In this document: positions 46,111 through 57,356 of the stretch, one piece after another
Position numbering within the stretch: the stretch's first letter is position 1
How the letters are laid out: each line of letters begins with the position of its first letter
Source of the DNA: Phyto melanocephala
Taxonomy: Eukaryota; Arthropoda; Insecta; Diptera; Rhinophoridae
Reading direction: 5' to 3'
Length of the DNA stretch: 64,000 nt
Assembly (NCBI GenBank): GCA_941918925.1
Contig: OW799233.1
Location: 174,685,235-174,749,234, forward strand
Position numbers and translations under genes: made by a program
Notes under the pieces: generated by a model
The model's input: only the letters and a program-made list of their open reading frames with translations
The model's database searches: none
What the model was told of the DNA's origin: nothing

Positions 46111-46986
46111 TGATTTTTTTTGTTTTTGTTTTTAAAAAGGTATTTATGTTTCAATCTCAATCAATGGTGGTGCAAATTGGACGATGTTGGAAAACTTTGA
46201 AAGGATAGCTGTTTATGAAGCTTACAGGTGCCGACCCAAAAGCATAAATAAAAAAAAATTATAATTAACTTAAAATACATTTGGGCTCTCCTGTAATATG
46301 TTACTTTAATTATCGGCTTATTAGTGAGTAATTGTTAGAGGATATATAACATTTTATATAGCCGAATGTATCACTCTGTGTGTGTGTGTATATATATTTT
46401 TTTTTTATTAATAAAAACATTAAATAAAATTTTAATATATTTAATCTGACACATACTGTCCTTGAATCACATGTGTTTTTTCTTTATTGTGCTTTTTTAT
46501 TATTTTTAAAGCTTCAAATGTTTTAATTTTCGCTTATTTAGCTAGACACTGCAAATAATAGTCATAAGGAAACATTGTTTATTGTATAAATATTTGCAAG
46601 ACAAAAAACAGCTAATTTTCAATTTGAATATCTTTAAATGGCTTCTTTCAATATTGTTTGCCTCAATATTTACGCTTAACATTTGTATTAAACAAATTGT
46701 GCTCTAGTGTTCTGAATTAAAAAATATACATATTTACTTATACATATACATATGTATATGTATTATTGTTTTTCACGGAGATACTTAAGAAGTCTGCAAT
46801 ATTTTGTATCCTATAATTCAATTTATTTACCTTAATGGCTTTTGTTACAAAGCTTTTTAAGGAGGTTTTAAACAATACAATAAATAACTTAAATAAATGC
46901 AAGATTGAAAATATGAAAAATTTAAGCACCATTTTCTTTTTTCGTAAACTAATGTTCTATAGATATACATATGTTCTTATCTGTTA
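46111..46986. other. AT-rich spacer
   Basis: No supported gene. The minus-strand frame at 46738-46932 (MVLKFFIFSILHLFKLFIVL) looks like a signal peptide followed by an AAG/GTAAAT donor, but no partner exons were found. Confidence 0.25.
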
Positions 46987-47295
46987 AGGTGCTAATACAC
47001 GGCATGTTTTTTACATCTGACTTTGAAATTTGTGAGACATATGTAAATCTGCATGTCTGTCAAAATTGTACTTTTACGCTGACTGCTTTGCAGCAGCAGA
47101 GATTTCTGCCAACGACTGATGTCACATGTTTTTACAGAAGAAAATAGAGCGCGCTCTGATTAAAATTTTGTCAGATGTCTTAGCACATGTGTTTTTACAG
47201 AAGTAATGTTTTAAAGGTAATACACGACATGTTTGTATTAGCAGTGGAGAATTTGACAAGTCAGATGTAAAAAAGCATGCCGTGTATTAGCTCCT
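46987..47295. mobile_element. Harbinger MITE related to the element at 10948
   Basis: TTA/AGGTGCTAATACACGGCATG and, inverted, AGGAGCTAATACACGGCATG/TTA; about 45 bp of inverted repeat, 309 bp total. The end matches the left end of the Harbinger element at 10948, so that element's family is a plausible transposase source. Confidence 0.8.
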
Positions 47296-47661
47296 TTACC
47301 ACCACCACTATAATGTTTTACATCTATTTATAAGGGTGCTGACAAAAAAATACAAACTGTGGAAATTAATAGAAAAAAATGTACTGTTAAACACAACTTT
47401 CAAATGTAACATTTTTATGTTACGATTCCTAACTTTATTTGCACTAAAAAAGAGTGATAAAAGCATTGCGCATGTTTGTTGTAATTTTTAAGAGCCATCT
47501 CTTTCATATGTAATGTCAGCAACAAGTGATTAATTTTACAAGTAAAAATTTTAAAAAAGTGAATAAAGTGCTAAAATAAACAATAATAAATAATGATTAA
47601 AAATAATAAATAACAAATAAATAAATAAAAAAAAACATTCAATTTACTTACAAACGATATA

Positions 47662-48401
47662 TCTATATATATTAAAGTGAAACTCTGTGTGTGTGTGTGA
47701 TAGCTATAGACTCCGAAACTGTAAAACCGATTAGGCTCAAACTTTAATAAGTTGTTGTACACATACCAGGGAGTGTTTATGGGTGGAAAAAAGTGGGCGG
47801 GGCCACGCCCATAAGAAATTAGTTATCATTTTTAGCTACTTGCACTTGACCGATTTTTCTGAAACTTTGCACACATATTAAGCTGTCATGACTTGATAAT
47901 TTCGTGATAAGAAAAGTGGGCGGGGCCACGCCCATAAAATAGTTTTAATTTTGAGGTACTTGCACTGAACCAATTTTTCTGAAACTGTGCACACATAATG
48001 AGTTGTCATGACTATATAATTTGAAGATTAGAAAAGTGGGCAGGGCCACGCCCATAAGAAAAAATTACAATTTTGAGGTACTTGAACTGGGCCGATTTTT
48101 CTGAAACTTAGCACACATATTGAACACTCATGATTATACATTTTAGTGATTAGAAAAGTGGGCAGTGCCACGCCCATAAAAAAGGCATCATTTTGAGGTA
48201 CTTGCACTGGACCGATTTTTCTGAAACCTTGCACACATACTGAGCTGTTATGACTTTACAATTTCGTGATTAGAAAAGTGGGCAGGGCCACGCCCATAAA
48301 AAAAATATAATTTAGAGGTACTTGCACTTGATATTCAATCAAAATTCAGAATGCATTTTGATTCATTTAGGGGCGTAGCAACGCGCGCCGGGTTTGGCTA
48401 G
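47662..48401 (+). mobile_element. Helitron-like non-autonomous element, copy 3
   Basis: A/TCTATATATATTAAAGTGAA at the start, CGCGCGCCGGGTTTGGCTAG/T at the end. Five tandem units of about 115 bp, each with a GTGGGCNGGGCCACGCCCAT hairpin, the longest such array in the window. Confidence 0.75.
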
Positions 48402-48440
48402 TTATCATATAAGCCGTAATACGTTAAATAATATATTTTA

Positions 48441-48555
48441 GTGCCCTATTCATAACAAATAGTTTAGGTTTATTGAAGGCTTATTTGACAGATGTTGTAC
48501 AGACATTTGTCAAATAACTTTTTAATAAACCAAAAATATTTTTTATGAATACAGC
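48441..48555. mobile_element. Small fold-back MITE
   Basis: CTATTCATAACAAATAGTTTAGGTTTATT on the left pairs imperfectly with AATAAACC..ATTTTTTATGAATA on the right, and CTTATTTGACAGATG pairs with CATTTGTCAAATAAC in the centre. About 115 bp, non-coding. Confidence 0.55.
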
Positions 48556-49658
48556 AGTAAAACATCAATGCTTTTATTTCCTCCTTTTATAATGTCAAAA
48601 CATACATGCATACAGTACATATGACCGCTTGCTTTTGTTGTTGTTAATATAAGCAAATAGTAAATTTAATGAAAGTTGTTGACAGCCGGATGCAGGTATT
48701 TTAAACTTTGCTAAATTACAAACGCTGCACAGTGGTTAAAAATGCCCATTTTACACACACACACATTAAATTTAATATGGGTGACTCTTAGAACAAACTG
48801 CATAATCCCACAAAATATTGGTGGTATACAAGGCGGGAGACGGGCAACCGCCATGCAAAGAAATTATAATTTTTCTTATATCTGCAGAACTAGATTAGCG
48901 AGGCACACCAAATTTGATGTGGATATTTATAATACTATGTTCACACCAGCGCCTTAATTGTCAATTTATAATATTCTCGCAATTAAGGCCTTTTTTGAGC
49001 TCAATTTACCATACTAATAATTACTTCTAAATTGAGCAATATATACTTAATTGTTTTACTTATTGTCCAAAACTGGAAATACAACTCTTGAGAAGCTTGT
49101 TCAGTGAGAAGAAAATTTTATAGGTGGTATTTCTAATGTCAAACAAATACATATACAAAAAATAAAAATTAAGAAAATGGAAAATATTTGATAAAAATTT
49201 AAAAAAAATGTTTTAATAAATTCAAATACACACATATATTTAAGTATATATATTATATATATTAATATAATTGTAAATATATTTTATGAACAGGAAAAAA
49301 CTCAATCATTACTAAATTGAAACAATTAAGTCTGAACAGGGTATTAGAACACATTACCCTTTTGTTTATTACGTAATGAATTTTTATAAATTAATCAAAG
49401 TATCCTTCACGTTTTGTCATAATTTTAATTAATTATTCATATGAATGTATTTCCACCATTTCTTTTTACAATAAAATAAAAACGAATGTGTTTATCTTGT
49501 TTTTTTTTTATTTTATTAACATAATTTTTGTAATTAAATCTGTAGACTTTTGACAATTTTTATAATTTTTAATCATTAAAGTAAGAATTCAAGACGCCTG
49601 TTTGCACTGATCGGCTTCTTTCCTTGTAGTTATATCGCGTATTTAAAACCGTTAAATA
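48556..49658. other. AT-rich spacer
   Basis: No gene supported. The plus frame at 48742-48957 starts in an (AC)n run and has no recognisable domain. Confidence 0.3.
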
Positions 49659-50560
49659 AAGGGTCCGCCAAATAACTTTTTTCTTAAATGCTATAAAAAA
49701 ACTGCAGAATATTTCCTTAATTTTTTTTTTATTTGAAAGTACAATCCTTCCGGTTAATAATGAAAAATGATTTCATTCAAATGGCTGCCACAGCTGGCCA
49801 TGCAGTAGCCTACACGATCGGTCCAATTTTTAAGCACATTATCAATTGTGTGCAGCTGTATTTTACCAATGGCTTCACGAATATTATCCTTTAAAGCGTC
49901 AATTGTCTCTGGCTTGTTGGCATAACACTTATCTTTGACGACACCCCACAAATAATAGTCCAACGGTGTCAAATAGCAGCTCCGAGGTGGCTACATGACA
50001 TCAACTCTGCGACTGATAATGCGATCTTTAAAAACAGGGCGCAAAACATCGAGTGTAGCTTCGGCTGTGTGGCATGTGGCGCCGTTTGTAGAAACCAAAT
50101 GTTGCCAATATCCTCCTCTTAAATTTTTGTGAAAAAAATATTCGTTCAACATGGCCCGATAACGATCGAAATTGACTGTAACGGCCATTCCTTGCTCATT
50201 TTCGAAGAAAAATTGCCCAATTACGCCTCTGGACCAAAATCCGTACCCAACAGTGACTTGTTTTGGGTGTATCGGCTTTTCAATGTAAGCGTGGGGGTTT
50301 TCTGTGCCCCAAATGCGACAATTTTGCTTGTTTACATACCTGCCAAGATCAAAATGAGCTTCATCTGAAAATATGATTTTTTGGCAAAATCGGCCAAAGT
50401 AATGTCGCAATATTTCCCAGCGTTGTTCAGGCGTATACACAACCATATTCGTTCAGCGGAAGGATAAAACTAATTTTCTGTCAAATCAGACATGAGCTAA
50501 GTGTTACCATTCACGAAATGATCACTAGTTAAAAAAAAAAACGTTAGATGGCGGACCCTT
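49659..50560 (-). mobile_element. mariner deletion derivative, copy 2
   Basis: TA/AAGGGTCCGCCAAATAAC and ACGTTAGATGGCGGACCCTT/TA; 902 bp. The minus-strand ORF 49991-50446 starts MVVYTPEQRWEILRHYFGRF and goes straight to CQKIIFSDEAHFDLGRYVN, joining residue ~17 to the first catalytic Asp block; NGATCHTAEATLDVL and the later PLDYYLWGVVKDKCYANKPE (third Asp) follow, with one stop after SRRVDVM. The DNA-binding half is absent, so it cannot bind its own ends; the junction is the same as in 40251-40781. Confidence 0.85.
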
Positions 50561-52620
50561 TATATTAAAAATTTTTAAACTCATAGTTGATTTTGTATTT
50601 TGTTGAAACATTTGAAAATTTAAGTATTTTATGAATATTTAGTCGACAGTGTAGAAAATTCTAATTAGCTTTCATTAATATGCGTATCTCTACAGAAAAA
50701 AATATTCCTTAATTTTTTTTAATTAATTGACTTTTTGACTTGTTTTTAAATTCTAATTAAAATTTTTTTTAATTTAATTAATTTTTTTAATTGATATAAA
50801 ATGTTTTCAAAAAACATAGAGATTTCTGTCAGTTGAAAAAATAAAAAATTTTATCTTAAATGACATTTTTTGAAAATTTGCTTTCGAAGGATAAATTTAA
50901 TATTTGTTTTCCAAGGAGCAGAATAATAAAAAACAGTGGACAATCTACAAGAGATAGTTCTGGTAGGTGTACACATATAATAAATATATCTTGTTTTAAA
51001 TATAATAAATTGTTTCAGTTTCATTCTTGATGTGTCCAAAGCCAATATTTTTTGTATTTTGGTATATTGCTAAATATTCTAATTTTAATAGGTAAGTCAG
51101 TAGTAGTCTACATTCTGATCAAGCTTTTTTACCAGTAAATATTCCATTATGTCTAGGTTATTGATGCTACCAATTATTTTTTTGAATTTCAACCAATCGA
51201 ACGATGTAAACGTGGACGAAACTTCCCTATTACATGTTACATAGTGAACGTTAAAGTGAAAGTTCTGTATAAACAATTTAAGTGTTCAATTATCTATTCC
51301 ACAGATGACGGAGAATTGTTAATCAAATACGTGCAATTTGATTTGGCTAAAATTTCTCTTGTGGGGTTTTTAATGTCGTAGGTCTATGGAAATACATTAA
51401 AATCGACGAATGATTTTAAAACCACTCCGGCGCTTGCCATGGCATAGTACATATGTGTACTTGTGTAACCCTACATCTTATATTAAATTTTTATTATATA
51501 AGTAATGAAATGTGATTAAAATTTATGTTAAGAAATAATATTAAAAAAATGAATTTTTTCTTTTTGGGTAATTTTATTAAAAATAGTTTTAATAATATAA
51601 ATTGCTAATACAATAAATTCTTTATTTATATAAATCGCGAATTTCAATTATAGGCATGATTCAATTAATTAAAAACATTTTTAAGAATTAGGAAAATTTT
51701 AATTAATTTTTAAATACTGTTTTAATTTATATTTTTCGCAATAGTTTTTCAATTACAACTATTAATTTTTATTTAATTAATAGTATCATTTTGATGATTG
51801 GAGCAATATTAAACATTTTTTTAATTAATAGTATTAATTTCGTAATTGAAATTCATATATATTTTTTTCTGTGTCTACGATTTCAAAAAAAAAGAGATCA
51901 CAGCAAAAATTACAAACTTTAAACGGCGTTATGTAAATATTTATAATAACAAACAAAAATTTTCCCATAAAAAGTTAGCAGCATGTTACAATATTTAGCA
52001 AAGAGTTTGTTATTATGCATAACGGTGTAATTAATTTTTTATTGGTTGACTGTGTTTTTTTTTTTTGCAAAAGGTCACATAAATATAGTAAAACTTAAAA
52101 AATCTAAGTTTAAATTAATGGGGTTTTGATTCCCGATTTCCTGGTAAAAATAAGTAGGGAAAAGAAAAACTCTAATAGATATAAAAGTGTGTATTTATAT
52201 ATGTTAGCAATAAAACAGCTGTTAGTCTGTTAGCAAAATTCATAACTTAACTTCTACGTTTGCAGCACAAGTAACTCTTTTATGTTTATTTTAAAACTTA
52301 ATTTAAGAAGGTTTTAATTGGCTTGAATTCACCAAAAATTAAATTCAGATTTAAACTAATTTTAAATATCATTCTAAAACCTTCATTCCTCACGAATAAA
52401 TTCATTAGCTTTAAAATAAGAAGAATTCATTTCTGTGTTAATTATTGAATTTTTAATTAAATTGTATTCAAATTATGAATTAAAAAAATATTTAATTAAA
52501 TCTGCAACACCATCGTACCCAAAAAACAGAAACATTAAAAATATTAACCGCTTTATCATAAATATTATTAACGGTTTATAAAACTAATTTTCGATAGGAT
52601 TTTGTTTTGTACACCGTAAT
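50561..52620. other. Long AT-rich region without recognised gene
   Basis: Rich in TTAATTAA-type palindromic motifs (for example 50700-50810, 51655-51850, 52440-52510). No exon, transposon protein or clear termini. Confidence 0.35.
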
Positions 52621-52623
52621 ATA

Positions 52624-53250
52624 TATATTCATACCCTTCACCTGTGGTGCACAAGGGTAAATATAACTTTGTCATTCCGTTTGTAATTTCTACAAATTTC
52701 ATTTCCGACCCCATAAAGTATAAAGTATATATTTTCTGAATAGAGGAGTCGATTGAGCCCTGACCATCTGCCCGTCCGTCCGTGTGTTTGTTGAAATCAA
52801 CTTTTAAAAGCAACTATATGTTCCTCAGATCTGAGTATGATATCAATATTTTAGAAATATCCAGGAATGAATCGCTATTAAAATTCAGCATAATCGCCCC
52901 ATAACTTTCTGAGATATGAGCAAAAAACCACGACCACCTCGTTTTTTTTCAAAATTACAACAACAACCTACATACGTACTGGTTAAAGTAAACGTGGTAT
53001 CGAATTCCAGCTGAGACAAAAAAATTTTATTTTATTTTATTTAATATATTATTTATATTTTTTATTATTTTTTTTTTTAATTTTTTTTTTATTATTTTTT
53101 TGTAATTTTTTTTTTTTTTTTTTTTTTGTATGTTTTTTACATTTATATGAGATGAGTGGTGATACAAACAATTATTATTGCATGACTACACGTTGTGAAG
53201 GGTATATAAGATTCGGCACGGCCGAATATAGCACTGTTACTTGTTTTTTA
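52624..53250 (+). repeat. Dispersed repeat family A, copy 7
   Basis: CATACCCTTCACCTGTGGTGC at the left, GACCCCATAAAGTA, TGTTTGTTGAAATCAAC, a T-rich core and the right end with ATTCGGC-ACG-GCCGAAT and TGTTACTTGTT. Confidence 0.7.
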
Positions 53251-53344
53251 TTTAATATGTTATTTCTATATTTTTATTATTTTTTTTTAAATTTTTTTTT
53301 TATTTTAATTTTTTTTTTATTTTTTTTTTGTTTTATATATATTA

Positions 53345-54085
53345 CTAGCCAAACCCGGCGCGCGTTGCTACGCCCCTTAATGAATCGAAATGCATTCTGA
53401 ATTTAATTGAATATCAAGTGCAAAAACCTAAAAATTGTAATTTTTTATGGGCGTGGCCCTGCCCACTTTTCTAATCACGAAATTGTAAAGTCATAACAGC
53501 TCAATATGTGTGCAAAGTTTTAGAAGAATCGGAACAGTGCAAGTACCTCAAAATTATAATTGTTCTTAAGGGCGTGGCCCTGCCCACTTTTCTAGTCACG
53601 AAATTGTAAAGTCATAACAGCTCAATATGTGTGCAAAGATTTAGAAAAATTGGTCCAGTGCAAGTACCTCAAACCTATAACTTTTTTTTATGGGCGTGGC
53701 CCTGCCCACTTTTCTAATCACGAAATTATAAAGTCATGACAGCCCAATATGTGTGCAAAGTTTTAGTAAAATCCGTCCATTGCAAGTACCTCAAAATTAA
53801 AAATTTTTTATGGGCGTGGCCCCGCCCACTTTTTTAATCACGAAATTATTTAGTCATGAGAGCTCGATATGTGTGCAAAGTTTCAGAAAAATCGGTCAAG
53901 TGCAAGTAGCTTAAAATGATAACTAATTTTTTATGGGCGTGGCCCCGCCCACTTTTTTCCACCCATAAACACTACCTGGTATGTGTACAACAACTTACCA
54001 AAGTTTGAGCCCGATCGGTTTTACAGTTTCGGAGTCTATAGCTAACACACACACACACACAGAGTTTCACTTTTATATATATAGA
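53345..54085 (-). mobile_element. Helitron-like non-autonomous element, copy 4
   Basis: CTAG at 53345-53348 next to CCAAACCCGGCGCGCG and TC end at 54084-54085 (inverted). Four to five tandem units with GGGCGTGGCCCTGCCCAC hairpins. In the same place in the family A core as copy 2. Confidence 0.75.
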
Positions 54086-54134
54086 TTAATATTTTAATTA
54101 TTTTTTAAATATTTTTTAAAATTTTTTTTTTTAT

Positions 54135-55020
54135 TTTACTAAATTATTTAGGATATGCTCCCATAATTTTTTAATTATATTTATTTGGTTGTTGGGTTTA
54201 AGCTGGTTTATATGCATTTCACTGGTGCTTATGCCAGATCATCAGTAAACCTTTACCCAAATTCTTGAAAAAGTTTAAAATTTTTATAAGTTATATTTTT
54301 AAATTCTCATTAACAAAATGAGAATTCAAAAATAAAACAAAAAAACTATAAAAAACTTTTTCAAAAACCCAACCAACAATTTTTCAATTTTTATTTATTT
54401 TATTTTTCTAATCCCTTTAGCATTTGGCTAACCGTAATAAATAAAAATTGAAAAATTGTTGGTTGGGTTTTTGAAAAAGTTTTTTATAGTTTTTTTTTGT
54501 TTTATTTTTGAATTCTCATTTTGTTAATGAGAATTTAAAAATATAACTTATAACAATTTTAAACTTTTTCAAGAATTTGGGTAAAGGTTTACTGATGATC
54601 TGGCATAAGCACCAGTGAAATGCATATAAACCAGCTTAAACCCAACAACCAAATAAATATAATTGAAAAATTATGGGAGCATATCCTAAATAATTTAGTA
54701 AATTAACTAAAATAAAGATTTTATTTTTCGGTTGCCCTTATAAGCATTTAGTGTTAACCAACGGTTAGCCAAATGCTAAAGGGATTAGAAAAATAAAATA
54801 AATAAAAATTGAAAAATTGTTGGTTGGGTTTTTGAAAAAGTTTTTTATAGTTTTTTTGTTTTATTTTTGAATTCTCATTTTGTTAATGAAAATTTAAAAA
54901 TATAACTTATAAAAATTTTAAACTTTTTCAAGAATTTGGGTAAAGGTTTACTGATGATCTGGCATAAGCACCAGTGAAATGCATATAAACCAGCTTAAAC
55001 CCAACAACCAAATAAATATA
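54135..55020. repeat. Very long inverted repeat (fold-back element), three arms
   Basis: Left arm 54135-54432 is followed, after a short loop, by an almost perfect inverse arm 54438-54702 and then a second inverse arm 54769-55020. Landmarks: GGTTGTTGGGTTTAAGCTGG, GGTGCTTATGCCAGATCATC and CTAATCCCTTTAGCATTTGG on the left, each inverted in the right arms. The right arm 2 also pairs with the loop sequence of the left arm. No coding capacity. A transcript through it would form a hairpin of more than 250 bp. Confidence 0.85.
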
Positions 55021-55472
55021 TATTTTTTTTAATACATACGTAAATTTTTAATTTAACAATGGGATGTTTTTATATATGTATGTACGTATTTTATATGGGA
55101 TGAATGGTGATACAAACTACTGTTATTGCATGACTAGACGTTGTGAAGGGTATATAAGATTCGGCACGGCCGAATATAACACTATTGTTAATTTGATATT
55201 AAATTTTTTGCGCCTTAGGTCATGCAACAGTTTTGTTAAAAACTTAAATACAAAAATATACTTCGCTGCTGCTTTCTGTATTTATGTGGTTCCAATAGAA
55301 TGGTGCCAATTGCGACACATCAAGAGAAACAAGTAAGAGCACTATATTCGGCTGTGCCGAATCTTTTATACCCACCACCAATTTTGTGTACATTTAAAGC
55401 ACAATATTTATTATTTTGTTAATCGCTATAGAATAATCTCTTTATAATAAAATATGTATCACTTTCTTTGTA

Positions 55473-56063
55473 GAGGGTGGTTAAATTTTAAGGGCCCATG
55501 TTTAAGGTGAACCACATCTAAACTTCAACTTTTTTCTTGTATTTCATTTGACATTTCTCAATCTCAGACTAACTCAATTTGAACCGTGGAAAGATACGCA
55601 ATCGAGCAACGCTTTTAAATATTAAAGATTTTTATAAAAATGGGCGTTCAAATCAAAATGCATTTTGTGCACTTCGTGATTCTTTTGGTAAACATAATCG
55701 TTCGAATTCGTCCACAATCGTGAGAATTGTAAAAAATATTTAAATGTCTGCAAAGCAGGTCTGTATGAAATGTGAAAACATCTGTGAATGCCATCTTAGT
55801 TCTGCTGTTTTTCACGATAACGTGACAAAAGAGCAAGCAACCCCGACTCATCATCGTGCCCAACAATCGAGCATCAACAGTGTCATTGAAAATTTGGATT
55901 ATCGGATCGTGGTGTGCCGCCTAGGTTGGGGGGCCATTTGGCCGATATTTTGTTCCATACATAATTGAAGCATACAAATATTATCATTTTAAAAATAAAT
56001 GATAATAATTTCATAATAATTTTATTCAAAATCAACATAGTCCCTTAAAATAAAACCACCCAT
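55473..56063 (+). mobile_element. mariner-like deletion derivative
   Basis: GAGGGTGGTTAAATTTTAAG and, inverted, ATGGGTGGTTTTATTTTAAG, TA at both sides. The interior reads NGRSNQNAFCALRDSFGKHN and STIVRI, the N-terminal helix-turn-helix of a mariner transposase, then frame-broken pieces ending ENLDYRIVVCRL. The catalytic domain is absent. Confidence 0.7.
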
Positions 56064-56603
56064 TATAACTTCGGTATGCTAGTAAAATGTTTTCGTAAAT
56101 TTAGTCTTTCAATGAAAGTGGCCGTTAAAATACGCGTGTCAATAAAGTTTCTGCTAATAAACATAACTTAGATATTTCAATATAGTCCTTTAGTGTTCCA
56201 AAATCTTTATTCATAGAGAATTTACATGAATTTAAGAGGAAGAAAGTGAATTTAAGGTTAAATTTTAAGGGCCACAGGGTGATTTAAAATATACATTCTC
56301 TGCATTTTTCTAAAACGGGAAATTTATTTGTAAGATTTTGATTTTTAAACTTCTATAACATTTTGCTTTTAAAAGATTTTCAAACGAAATAAGTTTTGTA
56401 TAATTTTAAAATTTGTTAGCCATTAGTACATGAAAATAAATTGATTATAATGTTTAGAGATAATTTTTTTTGACTTAGGTCAAAATTTTCCTAAATTCCC
56501 ATTTTTAATAGAGCATAATTTCAGGAGAACATAAGCATAAGTTGTTAGCATGCCATCTAGTAGTTGCTAGTAGAGTCATCTATCTTATCATCTTTATCTT
56601 ATA

Positions 56604-57305
56604 CTAGCCAAACCCGGCGCGCGTTGCTACGCCCCTTCATGAATTTTAATCGCATTCTAAATTTTAATCAAATATCAAGTGCAAAGCTAAAAACTATAAC
56701 TTTTTCTTTATGAGCGTGGCACTGCCCACTTTTCTAATTACGAAACTGTATAGTAATGACAGCTCAATAAGTGTGCAAAGTTTCAGAAATGTCCGTCCAG
56801 TGAAAGTATCTTAAAATTATAACTTTTTTAATGGGCCTAGCCCTGCCCACTTTTCTAATCACGAAATTATATAGTCATGACAGCTCAATATGTGTGCAAA
56901 GTTTCAGAAAAATCGGTCCAGTGCAAGTACCTCGAAATGATACCTTTTTTATGGGCGTGGCACTGCCCACTTTTCTAAATACGAAACTGTATAGTCATAA
57001 TAACTCAATATGTGTGCAAAGTTTCAGAAAAATCGGTCCAGTGCAAGTACCTCAAAATGAAAACTTTTTTAGGGGCGTGGCCCCGCCCACTTTTTTTATC
57101 ACGAAATTTTTTAGTCATGACAGCTCGATATGTGTGCAAAGTTTCAGAAAAATCGGTCAAGTGCAAGTAGCTGAAACTTATAACTAATTTTTTATGGGCG
57201 TGGCTCCGCCCACTTTTTTTCACCCATAAACACTCCCTGGTATGTGTACAACAACTTACCAAAGTTTGAGCCCGATCGGTTTTACAGTTTCGGAGTCTAT
57301 AGCTA

Positions 57306-57336
<31 letters not shown>

Positions 57337-57356
57337 TTCACTTTTATATATATAGA
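56604..57356 (-). mobile_element. Helitron-like non-autonomous element, copy 5
   Basis: CTAG at 56604-56607, TC end at 57355-57356 (inverted), four tandem hairpin units, and a longer (CA)n near the 5' end than the other copies. Confidence 0.75.

Larger units (their letters stand above)
53251..55195 (+). repeat. Second family A core and right end, with two insertions
   Basis: The T-rich core repeats at 53251-53344 and the right end returns at 55060-55195 (GATGAATGGTGATACAAACT, GAAGGGTATATAAGATTC, palindrome). Between them sit the Helitron-like element and the long inverted repeat, suggesting a duplicated family A copy opened by two insertions. Confidence 0.5.

Noticed and set aside
46738..46932. 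Hydrophobic N-terminus followed by AAG/GTAAAT, like a fifth TIMP gene
   Set aside because: The piece before the donor gives phase 0 rather than the phase needed, has no CxC motif, and no exon 3 lies downstream.
48028..48234. Frames repeating FRKIGPVQVPQN (also at 56831-57187)
   Set aside because: These are translations of the tandem units of the Helitron-like elements, not genes.
50561..52620. LTR retrotransposon in the long AT-rich region
   Set aside because: No direct long repeats, primer-binding site, protease, RT or integrase motifs were seen; the TTAATTAA motifs are explained by base composition.
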